A stretch of 64,000 nucleotides of DNA, taken from positions 4,377,501 through 4,441,500 of the forward strand of contig NC_092616.1 of NCBI RefSeq assembly GCF_047663525.1. The letters run 5' to 3'. The notes beneath the pieces were generated by a model that was not told where the DNA came from, ran no database searches, and was given only the letters and a program-made list of their open reading frames with translations. This DNA comes from Anas platyrhynchos. Taxonomy: Eukaryota; Chordata; Aves; Anseriformes; Anatidae. A program made the position numbers and the translations under genes. Positions within the stretch are counted from its first letter, which is position 1, and every line of letters begins with the position of its first letter. This document shows, one piece after another, positions 11,201 to 21,554 of the stretch.

Positions 11201-11315
11201 TGTGGGTGGGCAAGAGGCTGGGAGGGGAACCTGCCATGACAGCCAACCCAGCCTTACCACATGTACATTCCATGGCATATAACACTGTGCTCAGCAGTGC
11301 ATATTGGGGTCAACT
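8231..11315. other. Repeat-poor intergenic region
   Basis: No gene is supported. About 8,460-8,550 matches 21,330-21,410. About 8,640-8,750 and 10,000-10,200 are copies of the dispersed repeat also seen at 470-620 and 16,880-17,060. Positions 8,763 and 8,826 begin an imperfect 63-bp tandem duplication (both contain AGAAGTGACCTCACAGTC). Positions about 9,463-9,501 hold two copies of a 20-bp unit containing GCATAGGCATGACTG. Positions 9,030-9,460 are GGGTTA/TTTAGGG-rich and related to the reverse strand of 17,400-17,770. Nothing recognisable lies between 10,200 and 11,300. Confidence 0.55.
9030..9460. repeat. Degenerate GGGTTA-rich sequence
   Basis: The strand is enriched in variants such as GGGTTAGAG, GTTTAGGG, CTAGGGTTAAG and GTGTTAAGGG. 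The stretch around 9,230-9,310 matches the reverse complement of 17,590-17,680; both contain GAGCATTTT(T)ATGCTAGTG. It may be a decayed telomere-like or subtelomeric repeat. Divergence is too high to be certain. Confidence 0.4.
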
Positions 11316-11455
11316 TCCCAAGACAAAGCTCAAAGGGTTGTGGTAAATGGGGCCACGTCAGACTGGCAGAAGGTCACTAGTGGGGTCCTCCAAGGCTCCA
11401 TTTTAGGGCCAGTCCTCTTCAATATTTTTAGAAACGATTTGGTTGTAGGACTAGA
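11316..11455 (+). mobile_element. CR1 LINE fragment, reverse-transcriptase region
   Basis: The plus strand encodes a fragment with the CR1 ORF2 motif [19 protein letters not shown], part of the reverse transcriptase core. It is truncated on both sides and faces the next CR1 fragment, which covers an overlapping part of ORF2 on the other strand. Confidence 0.8.
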
Positions 11456-11499
11456 ATCAATCTCCTCATCCACATCATCATCCACATCACTCAATCCCC

Positions 11500-11790
11500 T
11501 CATCCACATCATTGATGAAGATATTGAAGAGAACTGGCCCCAGTACTGGGCCCTGGGGGACACCAGTAGTGACTGGCCTCCAACTGCATTTATCTGCATT
11601 TACCAGGACCCTTTGGGCCAGTTTTTAACCAAACTAAGCATACACCTGTCCAAACACTGAACAGCCAGTTTCTCTGCAGAATGCTGTGGAAAAAGATCTC
11701 AAAAGCCTTACTGTGGCCTAGGTAGACCACATCCAGAGCCTTTCCCTCATCCACTGAGAGCATCACCTTGTTATGACTGAGATTTGATTT
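11500..11790 (-). mobile_element. CR1 LINE fragment, inverted relative to the previous one
   Basis: The minus strand shows decayed CR1 ORF2 sequence, including a DVVYLGHSKAF stretch corresponding to the usual [11 protein letters not shown] of the reverse transcriptase. It contains stops and frameshifts. Together with 11,316-11,455 it forms a head-to-head arrangement, either two insertions or one insertion with 5' inversion. Confidence 0.7.
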
Positions 11791-11793
11791 CAC

Positions 11794-12975
11794 AGAATCA
11801 CAGAATCACATAATTTCTAGGTTGGAAGAGACCTCAAAACCATCAAGTCCAACCTCTGACCTAACACTAACAAGTCCTCCACTAAAGCATATCACTAAGT
11901 TCTACATCTAAACGTCTTTTAAAGACCTCCAGGGATGGTGACTCCACCACCTCCCTGGGCAGCCTATTCCAATGCCTAATAACCCTTTCAGTAAAGAAGT
12001 TCTTCCTAACATCTAACCTAAAACTCCCCTGGTGCAACTTTAGCCCATTCCCCCTCGTCCTGTCACCAGGCACATGGGAGAACAGGCCAACCCCCACCTC
12101 GCTACAGCCTCCTTTAAGGGACCTATAGAGAGCAATAAGGTCACCCCTGAGCCTCCTTTTCTCCAGGCTGAACAAACCCAACTCCCTCAGCTGCTCCTCA
12201 TAGGACTTGTTCTCCAGACCCCTCACCAGCTTTGTCACCCTTCTCTGGACTCGCTCAAGCACCTCGATGTCCTTCTTGTAGCGAGGGGCCCAAAACTGAA
12301 CACAGTACTCGAGGTGCGGCCTCACCAGAGCCGGGTACAGGGGGACAATCACTTCCTTAGCCCTGCTGGCCACACTGCTTCTTATATAAGCCAGGATGCC
12401 GTTGGCATTCTTGGCCACCTGAGCACACTGCTGGCTCATATTCAGCCGACTATCAACCAATACTCCCAGGTCCTTCTCCGCCAGGCAGCTTTCCAACCAT
12501 TCCTCACCCAGACTGTAGCTCTGCTTGGGGTTATTGCGCCCCAGGTGCAGGACCCGGCACTTGGCCTTGTTCAACTTCATGCAGTTGACCTCAGCCCATT
12601 GGTGCAGCCTATCCAGATCCTCCTGCAGGGCCTTCCTACCCTCATTTTTTTTTTTTGCCATGCGGGACCTGACTTTGATAAACCCATGCTGACTGGGCCT
12701 GATCGCTTGGTTGTCCTGGAAGCATTGTGTGATGGTATTCAAAATAATCTGCTCCATGAGCTTCCCCAGCACTGAGGTCAGACTGACAGTCTCGTAGCTC
12801 AGAGATCCTCCTTCTGGCCATTTTGTAGGTGGGCATCACATCTGCTAGTCACCAGTTGACTGTGAACTCCCCTGATAGCCAGGACTGCTGATAAATGATG
12901 GAAAGCGGCATGACGAGCACTTCTGCCAGCTCCCTCAGTAGCCTCAGGTGGATCCCATCTAGCTCTTGTGAACAT
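11794..12975 (-). mobile_element. CR1 LINE, 3' end with internal deletion
   Basis: The left end (11,794-11,815) has the CR1 3' terminal repeats (CACAGAATCACAGAATCAC on the plus strand). The minus strand encodes about 260 residues of the ORF2 C-terminus, stopping at 11,882. At about 12,645-12,657 a homopolymer tract marks a join: sequence upstream (YRPVSL-region, to about 12,975) is fused directly to the end of the RT domain, so the catalytic core is missing. The element is dead. It is the longest CR1 in the window. Confidence 0.9.
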
Positions 12976-13721
12976 CCCCCACGAGGGATGCCATATGAGC
13001 AGTGGTGCCTGCTCACCAGGAACCAGACCAACTTCCTACAGAGCTGCTTTACAAGGAGCGTGGCCACCAAGAAAATCTAATTTATACTCAGCTCAGATCC
13101 GGTGTGACATTACAAGAAGTATCTACAGCCAGCAGGGAAAGATGTGCAGGTCTGGGAGTCCCTTGGACAGTCTGGTGCGCAGAGGAGTAAGGGCTGTGGC
13201 AAGACTGAGAGTCCCAACAGGACTGAGGTCTTTGCCCATGGCTATGGCTGTTGTCTCTGCCACTGAGGTCTATGAGGAGACAGTGTACAGTTGATGCACA
13301 AGGGCCTCAATGCCTCCTTGCCCCCACCCATGAAGCAGGCAGGGGTCATACCATTCTCCTGCACTTGGCCATGCACATCCCATCTCCTACTGCCCCAGGA
13401 AGAGCCCTGAGCAATGTGTGAAGAGAAAGAATCTCTCTTCCCAGGGACCAGGGGTCAAAGGCTTGGCCCTTGTCCTTGGTGAAACACATCCAGCCTTTCT
13501 ACACATCAGTGTGCCTTGACATTGTCTTTCTCTATTTGTGCTAACTGCCTCCAACGCTGTGTTCTAACGAGCTCCAAGGGAGGCTGTGTCAGCCCTGGCC
13601 CTCAGGGGGACACTGCAGGAAACTTGCATCTGATTTGGACTTCTTGAGAGATTTCTTCAGTTTGCTCTCAGTGCCTGTATTTTGAGTGCTCATCACCAAA
13701 ACTCCCTGAGGGGTCATTACA
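12976..13721. other. Intergenic DNA with an old third copy of alpha/beta sequence
   Basis: About 13,130-13,600 matches alpha 1,000-1,460 and beta 22,010-22,440 with considerable divergence (shared CTATGGCNGTTGTCTCTGC and CTGCCCCAGGAAGAGCC). It has no coding capacity that I believe. It immediately precedes the OR3 upstream module. Confidence 0.6.
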
Positions 13722-13974
13722 ATGCCTTGGGCTGGGCCTCTGATGTTGAGCTGGGCCGGGCTCCTGGGACAGAGAGAGCTCCTGGCAAGAGAGCCCTGGT
13801 GCAGAGAGACAGCTCTACCCAAGAGCAGCACCTCTGCACAGTGCAGCAGGGCTGGGGGCTCTGACCACAGCAAACACTGAGAGGAGAGAAGAGAGGGATT
13901 GAAGGCAGTTGGGAGAAGGAGGATGCTGAGAGCTGACCGGAGGAGAAATCTGCACAGCCCTTGACAAGGTAAGT
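13722..13974 (+). promoter_or_regulatory. OR3 upstream module: block C, first exon and splice donor (degraded)
   Basis: Block C is recognisable at about 13,722-13,865 and the donor GTAAGT lies at 13,969-13,974. Blocks B and A do not follow. The Olf/EBF-like palindrome present in most copies is lost: the corresponding bases near 13,766-13,775 read GGGACAGAGAG. The gene downstream is a pseudogene, so promoter and coding exon both appear to be decaying. Confidence 0.6.
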
Positions 13975-14920
13975 CTCTGGCTGCAGGGCCACGCAGCTGA
14001 ACGTCCTGGAAGAGTCTCCTCCTGGGTCTTGTTTCTGGGAGGGCAGTGGGCAATGCAGTAGGCTTTGAGAGTCCTGCTGGATTGCACTGCGAAGTGAGGA
14101 AGACTGGCAAAAGCCCCTTGGAGTGCTCTAACCTAACTGCCTCTGGTCAGCCAAGAGCAGAGTGGCCAAGGCTCCTAAAGGCAGCGGTGCAGCTGGAATA
14201 GTGGGACACCCCAGCTTGCGTATATCCAGCTCTGGCCGTGGGGCATACACTCTTGGGCTGCAGGCTGCTCTCCAGCAGGATGCAGCTGTCTCGTCAATCC
14301 TTGTGTTATCCAGGTGTCCCAAGGAGAAGACACTTCCACACTAAGGCCATGTCCTTGCTGCTGGATAGCTGTCTGAGGGCAGCTGGAGTGAGCGCTCTGC
14401 ACCCCTGGTTGGGAGGGAAGAACTGAGAACCTGATCCAGCACCCAGAGACAAGGGGAGGACTCTGTCCAGCTGTACTTGGACTGGGGCTTCTGTGCTCTC
14501 AGCTGTCTTCAGTTACATCTCAGTGAAACACGCGAGCATGGTGGTCATCCTAAACATTACTGGGTTAAATGCTAGAAAATATAGCAAAGATAATCCTACC
14601 ATGCTCTAAACTGTCGTTGGATGAGTTGTTTACAAAAACAATGCAAAGCTCAATGATCTGAAAGTTGGACTGAATTTGAATTTCCCCCATGTTACTTTTT
14701 CCCTCCTGCTGAACAGCAGGAAGTACTCCTCTGGAGTGCACAGCACACCCAGCTCCCAGAGCCACTCTCAGCCAACTGCAGATACAGCTCGAGCAAGAGA
14801 GCTGCAGAAAGGTTCTCCTGCAAAGAGAGTGGCTTAGGCAGAGTGGTGCTTTAAGGTGTGCAGTAGGTTTTCCTCATAGACGTTTGTTCTAAATTTGTTC
14901 TGCCTTCTCCTCTTCAACAG
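13975..14920 (+). other. OR3 intron
   Basis: Inferred intron of about 0.95 kb between the donor at 13,969 and the acceptor AG at 14,919-14,920, which is preceded by a pyrimidine-rich tract. It carries no recognisable repeat and no convincing open frame. Confidence 0.5.
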
Positions 14921-14943
14921 ACAACTGTGTCCAACGTCATAAA

Positions 14944-15867
14944 ATGCCCAACAGCAGCTCCATTACCGAGTTCCTCCTCCTGCCATTCGCAGACACAAGG
15001 GAGCTGCAGCTCGTGCACTTCGGGCTCTTCCTGGGCATCTACCTGGCTGCCCTCCTGGGCAACAGCCTCATCCTCACTGCCGTAGCCTGCGACCACCGCC
15101 TCCACACCCCCATGTACTTCTTCCTCCTCAACTTTGCCCTTCTCGACCTGGTCTGCATCTCCACCACTGTACCCAAAGCAATGGCCAATTCCCTCTGGGA
15201 CACCAGAGCCATCGCCTATGAAGCATGTGCTGCCCAAGTCCTCATTTTAGTCTTCTTTGTTGGAGCAGAATATTCCCTTCTCACCATCATGTCCTACGAT
15301 CGCTACGTTGCCATCTGCAAGCCCCTGCACTACGGGAGCCTCCTGGGGAGCAGAGCTTGTGCCCAGATGGCAGCAGCTGCCTAGGGCAGTGGCTTTCTCA
15401 ATGCTGTCCTGCACACAGCCAATACATTTTCCCTGCCCCTCTGCCATGGCAATGCCATGGACCAGTTCTTCTGTGAAATCCCCCAGGTCCTCAAGCTCAC
15501 TTGCTCTGATGCCTACCTCAGGGAAGTCTGGGCACTTCTGTTTAGTGTTTGTTTAGCCTCTGGTTGTTTTGTTTTCATTGTGTTTTCATATGTGCAGATC
15601 TTCAGGGCCGTGTTGAGGATGCCCTCTGAGCAGGGATGGCACAAAGCCTTTTCCATGTGCCTTCCCCACCTGGCCGTGGTCTTCCTATCTGTCAGCACTG
15701 CCATGTTTGCCTACCTGAAGCCCACCTCCATCTCCTCCCCACCCCTTTTCCTTGTGGTGTCATTTCTGTACTCAGTGGTGCCTCCAGCAGTGAACCCCCT
15801 CATCTACAGCATGAGGAACAAAGACCTCAAGATTGCCCTGTGGAAACTGGTGACTGGATGTGTTTGA
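14944..15867 (+). pseudogene. OR3: olfactory receptor (OR14-like) with one nonsense codon
   Basis: This is a full-length 308-codon OR exon in one continuous frame, interrupted only by TAG at 15,382-15,384. The stop falls at codon 147, where all other ORs here have the tryptophan of TM4 (W4.50). A single TGG to TAG change explains it. The rest is intact: the NSS glycosylation site, [22 protein letters not shown]2 cysteines and NPLIYSMRN. The start is the conserved methionine (MPNSSS here), 23 bp after the splice acceptor. A weak ATTAAA poly(A) signal is at 15,917-15,922. As read, the product ends in TM4 and cannot be a receptor. The single lesion suggests recent loss or a segregating allele. 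Confidence 0.95.
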
Positions 15868-15924
15868 GACTAAGAAGTTACCAGTTTGCTTCTGCAGATG
15901 ACTGATGATGTCAATTATTAAAGA

Positions 15925-17775
15925 AACAGCCTATATTATATTTTTTGTTTGTGTATGTGTGCATTTGTGTTCATTTTTTACAGGTTTTCTTTAGTTTTAC
16001 TTTGTTTAATGTTGAACATGAAAATGATATTATTCATCCCAACTCCACTTCAGTATGCAAACTTCGAGTCTATCTCAGAGACTGTACAGAAGGATCCTGT
16101 CTCTCTGTGAATTTAAACTTAAGGAAGGAACCTGCACTGCTTTCTTAGTCTGACGTCCTTCCTCTGAGACCTGGTCTGGCTCTGCAGGGACAGTGCCCGT
16201 GTGCACGAGTGCAGAGAATAAGAGTCCCATCCCAGCAGCACAGCCAGGGAGCACCAGTGCTTGGTGTATGCAGAGCTGCTCTCTTGCCACTGCCACCCTC
16301 TCCTGCTGAACCCTGCTGGTGGGGTAAATCCCGGTAGCTTGGTGCCAGTGCTGCTGTGGGGCTGTGCTGGGACTGCAGGCAGGGACAGGCAGTGGGAATG
16401 GCGGTGGCACAGCTGGACTCCACTGCAGCACTTCCCTCCTAAGAGGGGATCTCCTCTGGGCACTGCCTGAAGGCTGAGGCCTTCCTGCAAAGCTGCTGTC
16501 AAGAACAAGCCCAAGGAAGAGGCTCCAAAGAGGCTCCGTGCTTTGCTTCTTTCCACATGGACTTGGTGTGGTGAGAGCAGAATCCCACCATGGACTTTAG
16601 GGATCTGGGGCTGGTTCTGAGGTTCCCTGTGGGTGGCCAGTGGCCATGCAGTTGGTGAATGATCTAATGGACAGGGAGTTCAGCATCAGTCCCTGGAGCT
16701 TGAAGCATCACAACCAGCTTACTTCCACCTGGTGGGATACTGGGTGAAGAAGAGAGTATTGAGTATGTTCTTATGAGGCCTGTTGTGCCTCAGAAACCCA
16801 TAATCCAGAGGGAAGCAAATGGCCATTAAGAGGCCTGTAAGGTGACTTCTTTCTGAAATAGCTCGCAGGTCATCCCCTGAGCCCTGGCTGGGATCTGTGC
16901 CTTTCAGCAGACATCTGCCACTGATCCTGATAGGTCAGCAGAAGGCACCTGGTTCGCATGTAGGTTGTGCAATCCCCTCTTCCTAAGTATCTGATGGGCC
17001 TCATACAGGAAGAGGTCTTGGATAGGGACTGTTATATCAGAGTTCAATTTTTTTCCTAAAAAATGGGCTTCCTGTTTTCCCCACATAGGTGGCCTGCCTT
17101 CAAAATGCCCTAGGGGAGCTGAAGTCTGCATGAGGTACTGGGAGGTGTGATCCAGGATGTATAGGATCCTGTCTTGAGAAAATGATGTTGACGGTGGTGC
17201 AGGGGTGGTTCAAAGCAACAGAGGTGAGACGTACTCTGAGATGATGAAAGTCATCGGAAAGCTGCTTCTAAGATGATGACAGATATGGGGAGGTCAGGAA
17301 AAGGCTGGACAAGAGGTGGCAGATTTGGGGGATGTAGGAGGGGTTTGATCAGCAGAAACTAAAAAAATTGAAGAGGTAGGAGGGTTTGAGGGTTCGGGTA
17401 ATGTTGATTCTGCTGTGTCACTGACCATGTAAACATTCACAGTCTGCTTTTACCGTTTCTAAAACCTACATGCTACTCTCCACCCTGACTATAATACAGT
17501 ACTCAAATGCTGAAACCGCAAACAATCCCTTTAAGAGAAATCTCAAATGCATATGCCCTTTCCCTTACCCTCACACTTTTACTCACCCTAATTCATGCCC
17601 TTATCACTAGCATAAAAATGCTCTATTTAACTCTAAACTTCACTCTAGGCCTGAACAAAATCTTAGCCCACAAAGCTTGCCAATAACCTGAACACTGATC
17701 TGACACCCTAAGCAGATCACCAAATCCTCTCGCTAAGCCTGTGCCTAAGGCCTAACCCTCAAAGGCGAGCTCTAA
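15925..17775. other. Intergenic region 3' of OR3
   Basis: No gene is supported. About 16,880-17,060 is a copy of the dispersed repeat also at 470-620. About 17,400-17,770 is CCCTAA/TAACCC-rich and is the inverted relative of 9,030-9,460. The remainder is not recognisable. Confidence 0.5.
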
Positions 17776-17828
17776 TCCATAATGCCTGTCGCGTTAAAGG
17801 GGTGTAGCTGATTAACCGTTACGGGCCC

Positions 17829-18012
17829 GGTTGGATTCAGAGTACTGAACCAGTCGGACATTCACCAAAACTGGGGGTCCGTTCGGACATTCACCAAAAA
17901 CGTAATAACCGCCTGGGGGTCCGCTCAGACATTCACCAAAAACGTATTAACCACCTGGGGGTCCGTTCAGACATTCACCAACAATGCATTAACCGTCTGG
18001 GGGTCTGGTTAG
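17829..18012. repeat. 42-bp tandem repeat, about four copies
   Basis: The motif CTGGGGGTC starts at 17,871, 17,913, 17,955 and 17,997, exactly 42 bp apart. Each unit also contains a GGACATTCACCA-type core. Units differ at a few positions. Enhancer-like direct repeats in LTR U3 regions look like this, but here that is inference. Confidence 0.9.
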
Positions 18013-18175
18013 ATTCAGAACACTGAACTATCACGGATAACCACCCTCACCCTAGTTGCATTAATGAGAGCTATCACAGTGCAATCAAGTATGGTTTATT
18101 ACAGCAACAGGTAATCAGGTTCTTTTGGATTGCCGGTGATAGTGACTATCTGCAAAAGCAAGCTAGTATGCATGA

Positions 18176-18310
18176 AATACACAGGTGTTACAGGTGTTAC
18201 AGATGTTATACAGGTGTTGTAGGTGTTACAGATGTTATAGATGTTACAGATGTTATAGATGTTATAAGTGTTACAGGTGTTACCGGTGTTGTAGGTGTTT
18301 TAGGTGCGCA
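18176..18310. repeat. 9-bp minisatellite (ACAGGTGTT variants)
   Basis: About 14 tandem 9-bp units with the pattern (A)CAGGTGTT / ACAGATGTT / ATAGATGTT. The reading frame stays open only because the unit length is a multiple of three. It is not a CRISPR: there are no spacers. Confidence 0.9.
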
Positions 18311-19287
18311 GCCTAGAAATAAATGCGTTAAAAGGATCAAAGACTCTATAGAGATTTATAAGCAAATATTCAGATCTCACCCAAAGGCGTCCCAATGGGG
18401 GGGGAAGAGAGGCTCAGCCCGTCGACTGATCCCAGGAGTCAGGAGGTCCTAAGGATGTTGTATGTCCTCGGGATGGTATCTCCCCTGACGATGGTATCTT
18501 CCCTGCCATCCCCTCTATCATGGGCCAATTTATATTATTTTCTATCTTTTAGGTGGAGCTTGAGTGGCTCTAGTCAAGCATATCTTAGTTATGGTTGGTG
18601 TAAAGCTTTCCCGTCTCTGTTTAAAGTAATAGGCTCTGAGAAATTCAGAGCGCATGCTCAGTGAGGGGTGGTCGCACCTTGGAGGCGGGTAGCTTTTGGG
18701 ATGGAGGTGTGTTTTGGTATTATAATGATATTATAATGAGCAAAAAGTACACTAGGGTACAACATTTGTCAAAACATGACAGATCTTTGGCTTAGGGTGG
18801 CAAAAAGTGCAGCTTTGTGCACAAGAACAATCAAGGCCCCACCCGATTACAGAGCCTAGCCGTGGTGTCTCCACTCCACTCCACGCTCCGTGGTGTTCCT
18901 TAGAGCTAGCACACCAAGTTTCCCCAGCGCGATAGCATCTAAGGTTGGGAGCCTAGGGAACGCTCAGATAATGCAGTTATGCCCTACCCTGAAAGCCTCT
19001 TCAATGCTGTACCTTTTCCTTAAAAGTCTGAATGTTAGCTTTATTTTCCTAGTTACTTCAGGCATTTACACCACAATGCCTAACCTGAACATCTAACTCC
19101 CAACATCCTGGCTCCTGTGATCCAACACCCTCCCCTTCAGTTCTTCTCCTAACGCTAACTTAAGCTGTGTGCCAACTCAGCAGATCTTGTGGTATTGCTG
19201 AGCAGTCATACACCATTGAAAGATGAATGTGAGGTGACACGTATCTGGTCATCTTGTAGGCCACAAGGAAGTGATGAGTGAACCTGG

Positions 19288-20312
19288 TGTAGTGGGTTTA
19301 CGTGGCAAGGTTTTGGTAGCAGAGGGGCCATAGGGGTGGCTTCTGTGAGAAGAATCCAGAAGCTGCTGCATGTTAGATAAGGACTCCGTCACTGAACAGG
19401 GCTGTGCCAATAAGCGCTATTGTTTGCATGTTTAAGACAGGGAAAAACAAACAAACAAACAAACAAACATACAAAAACTGCTGGGGAACAGCAGCTGGGA
19501 GAGAGAGAGGAGTGAGAAACAGTCTTGCAGACACCAAGCTCAGTGAAGAAGGAGGGAGAGAGGTGCTCCAGACGCTGGAGGAGTCCTCTGCAGCCTGTGG
19601 TGAGGACCATGGTGAAGCAGGCTGTCCCCCTGCAGCCCATGGAGGACCATGAGCAGGGTTCCACACTGCAGCCCATGGAGAAGACCATGGTGGAGCAGGT
19701 GAATCTGTACTGACAGAGGCTGCGGCCTGTGGAGGACTCCCATCGGAGCAGATTCCAGGCCAGAGCTCTAGCCCGTGGAGAGGAGCCCATGCAGGAGCAG
19801 GTGATCTGGCAGGAGCTGCTGCCCATGGGGGACCCAGGCTGGAGCAGTTTGTTCCTGAGGGATATAGACCCATACCTGGAACAGTTCTTGAAGAGCTGCT
19901 GCCTGTGGGAAGCCCACGCAGGATCAGTTCAGGAAGGACAGCATCCCGTGGGAGGGACCTCACATGGAGCAGGGGAAGAGAGTGATTAGGAAGGAGCAGC
20001 AGAGACTGACCACAGCCCCCATTCCCCTGTTCCCCTGCTCCACTCAAAGGGGAAGAATTGTGGATGGGGGTAAGGTGTTTTTGGTTTCTTTCCTTTGTTT
20101 CTCACTTCTCTAGCTTGTTAGTAACAGGCAATAAAACTTACTATCTCCCTACACTGAGTCTGTTTTGCCCGTTATGATAATTTCTGAGTGATCTCCCTGT
20201 CCTCACCTCAACCCTTGAGCCCTTTGTGTCATATTTTCTCCCCCTTCGAGAAGGGGGAGTGAGAGAGCGGCCGTGGTGGAACTTGGCTGCCCATCCAAGT
20301 AAAACCACCACA
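19288..20312 (+). mobile_element. Solo LTR, avian ERVL-type
   Basis: The element starts TGTAGTGGGTTTACG and ends ACCACCACA, the typical ends of a very common avian ERVL-like LTR. Inside are the characteristic imperfect repeats built around GCAGCCCATGGAG and CCCGTGG, an (AAAC)n run at about 19,446-19,470, and AATAAA near 20,130. No internal retroviral genes flank it, so it is a solo LTR. I did not see a clean target-site duplication. The open frames across it are non-coding artefacts of the repeat structure. Confidence 0.85.
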
Positions 20313-21550
20313 CCACTGCACTTCCTTGAATCCTTGTCTCTGCTGGGCCGTGCCCCACCTTCCACATCCAAATGCTTGGCTGTCGGCTCCCTCTCCCCTG
20401 CCCCACAGGATGAGAGAGCCAGGGTGGGACATTATGTTTAGGTGTTATGGTGCTTGTGTAAAGCACCTTTGTGATGCCATAAAAAGAGAATTACTTCACC
20501 AGTGATCAACATCCTTCTTCATTTTAGGCCATAACTCAACATCCTTCAGTTAGCTTAGAGTGCTTGTTTTATCTCACAGATGAACTAAATTAGGTCTCCT
20601 TGATCAGTCTGAGGCAGTGCTTTTTGCCTTCTGCCACTGCAGCACAGTACCTATGACTTTCCATTACTCTGTGCATTGACCTGATGGGTCATTTCACATT
20701 TTTAACTTTCATACCCCTAGTTGGAAGGAGATGATTTCCCAAAGTAGGGCAAGCTGATGGGTTCTGTCTCAGCCATTTGAAATGTCCTGTTCTTAAGTTT
20801 TTCATCTATAATTTGCCACAGATGACTCAAGCAGTTTTATGGATTTTCAGGAGTCTACTAGGAATAAGGGAGAGTATCTTGGGCTCCAAGTGGCCTTTTC
20901 AACTTTAGGTCAATCCCAAAAAGCCACTGAAGAAGGGGTTTGTCTTTGAATGGGTTTCAGTGTGCTGGGCTGGGCTGAAGTTACATGGACAAAGACCAAT
21001 GCTGGCAGTGGATGTGCCCTGGGAACTCCATTTGTCTACACCTGAATCCCCCAAAGGGCTCTAGTCTCCTGTAGGTCATTTGAGACAGCTGCCAGTCCAG
21101 GGAATTACTTTAGATGCACTGGGGCCACTGGAGGTGGCACTGGTTGTGTATGGTCTGACAGCAAAGCTCTGCCTGATTACCCAGTAATTTCCACATTACT
21201 TAACGAAGAAAGCAAGTACTCATCATCTTAGATGACTCAATCCCCCAGTAAAATGTCACACAGTATAGATTCTATCATGGAGAAATGTAAATTTTCAGGA
21301 TCTATGGTCATTGTAGGACACCAGACAGGGTCACCTCACCAGCATCATCCAAGCCATGTGCCTGATGCTGGCCTTGCAGCTTCTTGGCTAGACACAAACA
21401 TGAATGTTTTCCAGGATGTGCTGAAGAAATTGATGGACCTTTCAGCAGCTATAGACTCTGTCTTTTCTTCATCAGCACACTTCTATCAGCTGAAATGATG
21501 GAACATTTCTGATATAATGTTTCTGTTTTCCCATAAGATCAGAATATTAT
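20313..21550. other. Intergenic DNA
   Basis: Nothing here is recognisable as a gene. About 21,330-21,410 is related to 8,460-8,550 (shared CATC.TCCAAGCC and AGACACAA motifs). The rest is single-copy within the window. Confidence 0.5.
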
Positions 21551-21554
21551 TTTT

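Larger units (their letters stand above)
17780..18900. mobile_element. Putative LTR-like retroviral segment with internal tandem repeats
   Basis: The composition changes sharply here, with CpG-containing sequence after AT-rich flank. The segment holds a 42-bp tandem array and a 9-bp minisatellite. It also has an antisense TTTATT (about 18,098) and a GCGCATGCTCAGT motif (about 18,649) of the kind often found in avian retroviral LTRs, which suggests a minus-strand LTR. No gag, pol or env frame is visible and I could not find matching terminal TG/CA ends or a target duplication. The classification is tentative. Confidence 0.35.

Noticed and set aside
12074-12775. 233-codon plus-strand frame
   Set aside because: It is the antisense of CR1 ORF2. 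The sense strand gives clear CR1 motifs.
18176-18310. Possible CRISPR-like array
   Set aside because: Units are contiguous 9-mers with no spacers, and the genome is vertebrate. It is a minisatellite.
19373-20047. 224-codon minus-strand frame
   Set aside because: It lies inside an ERVL-type solo LTR and reflects its internal repeats.
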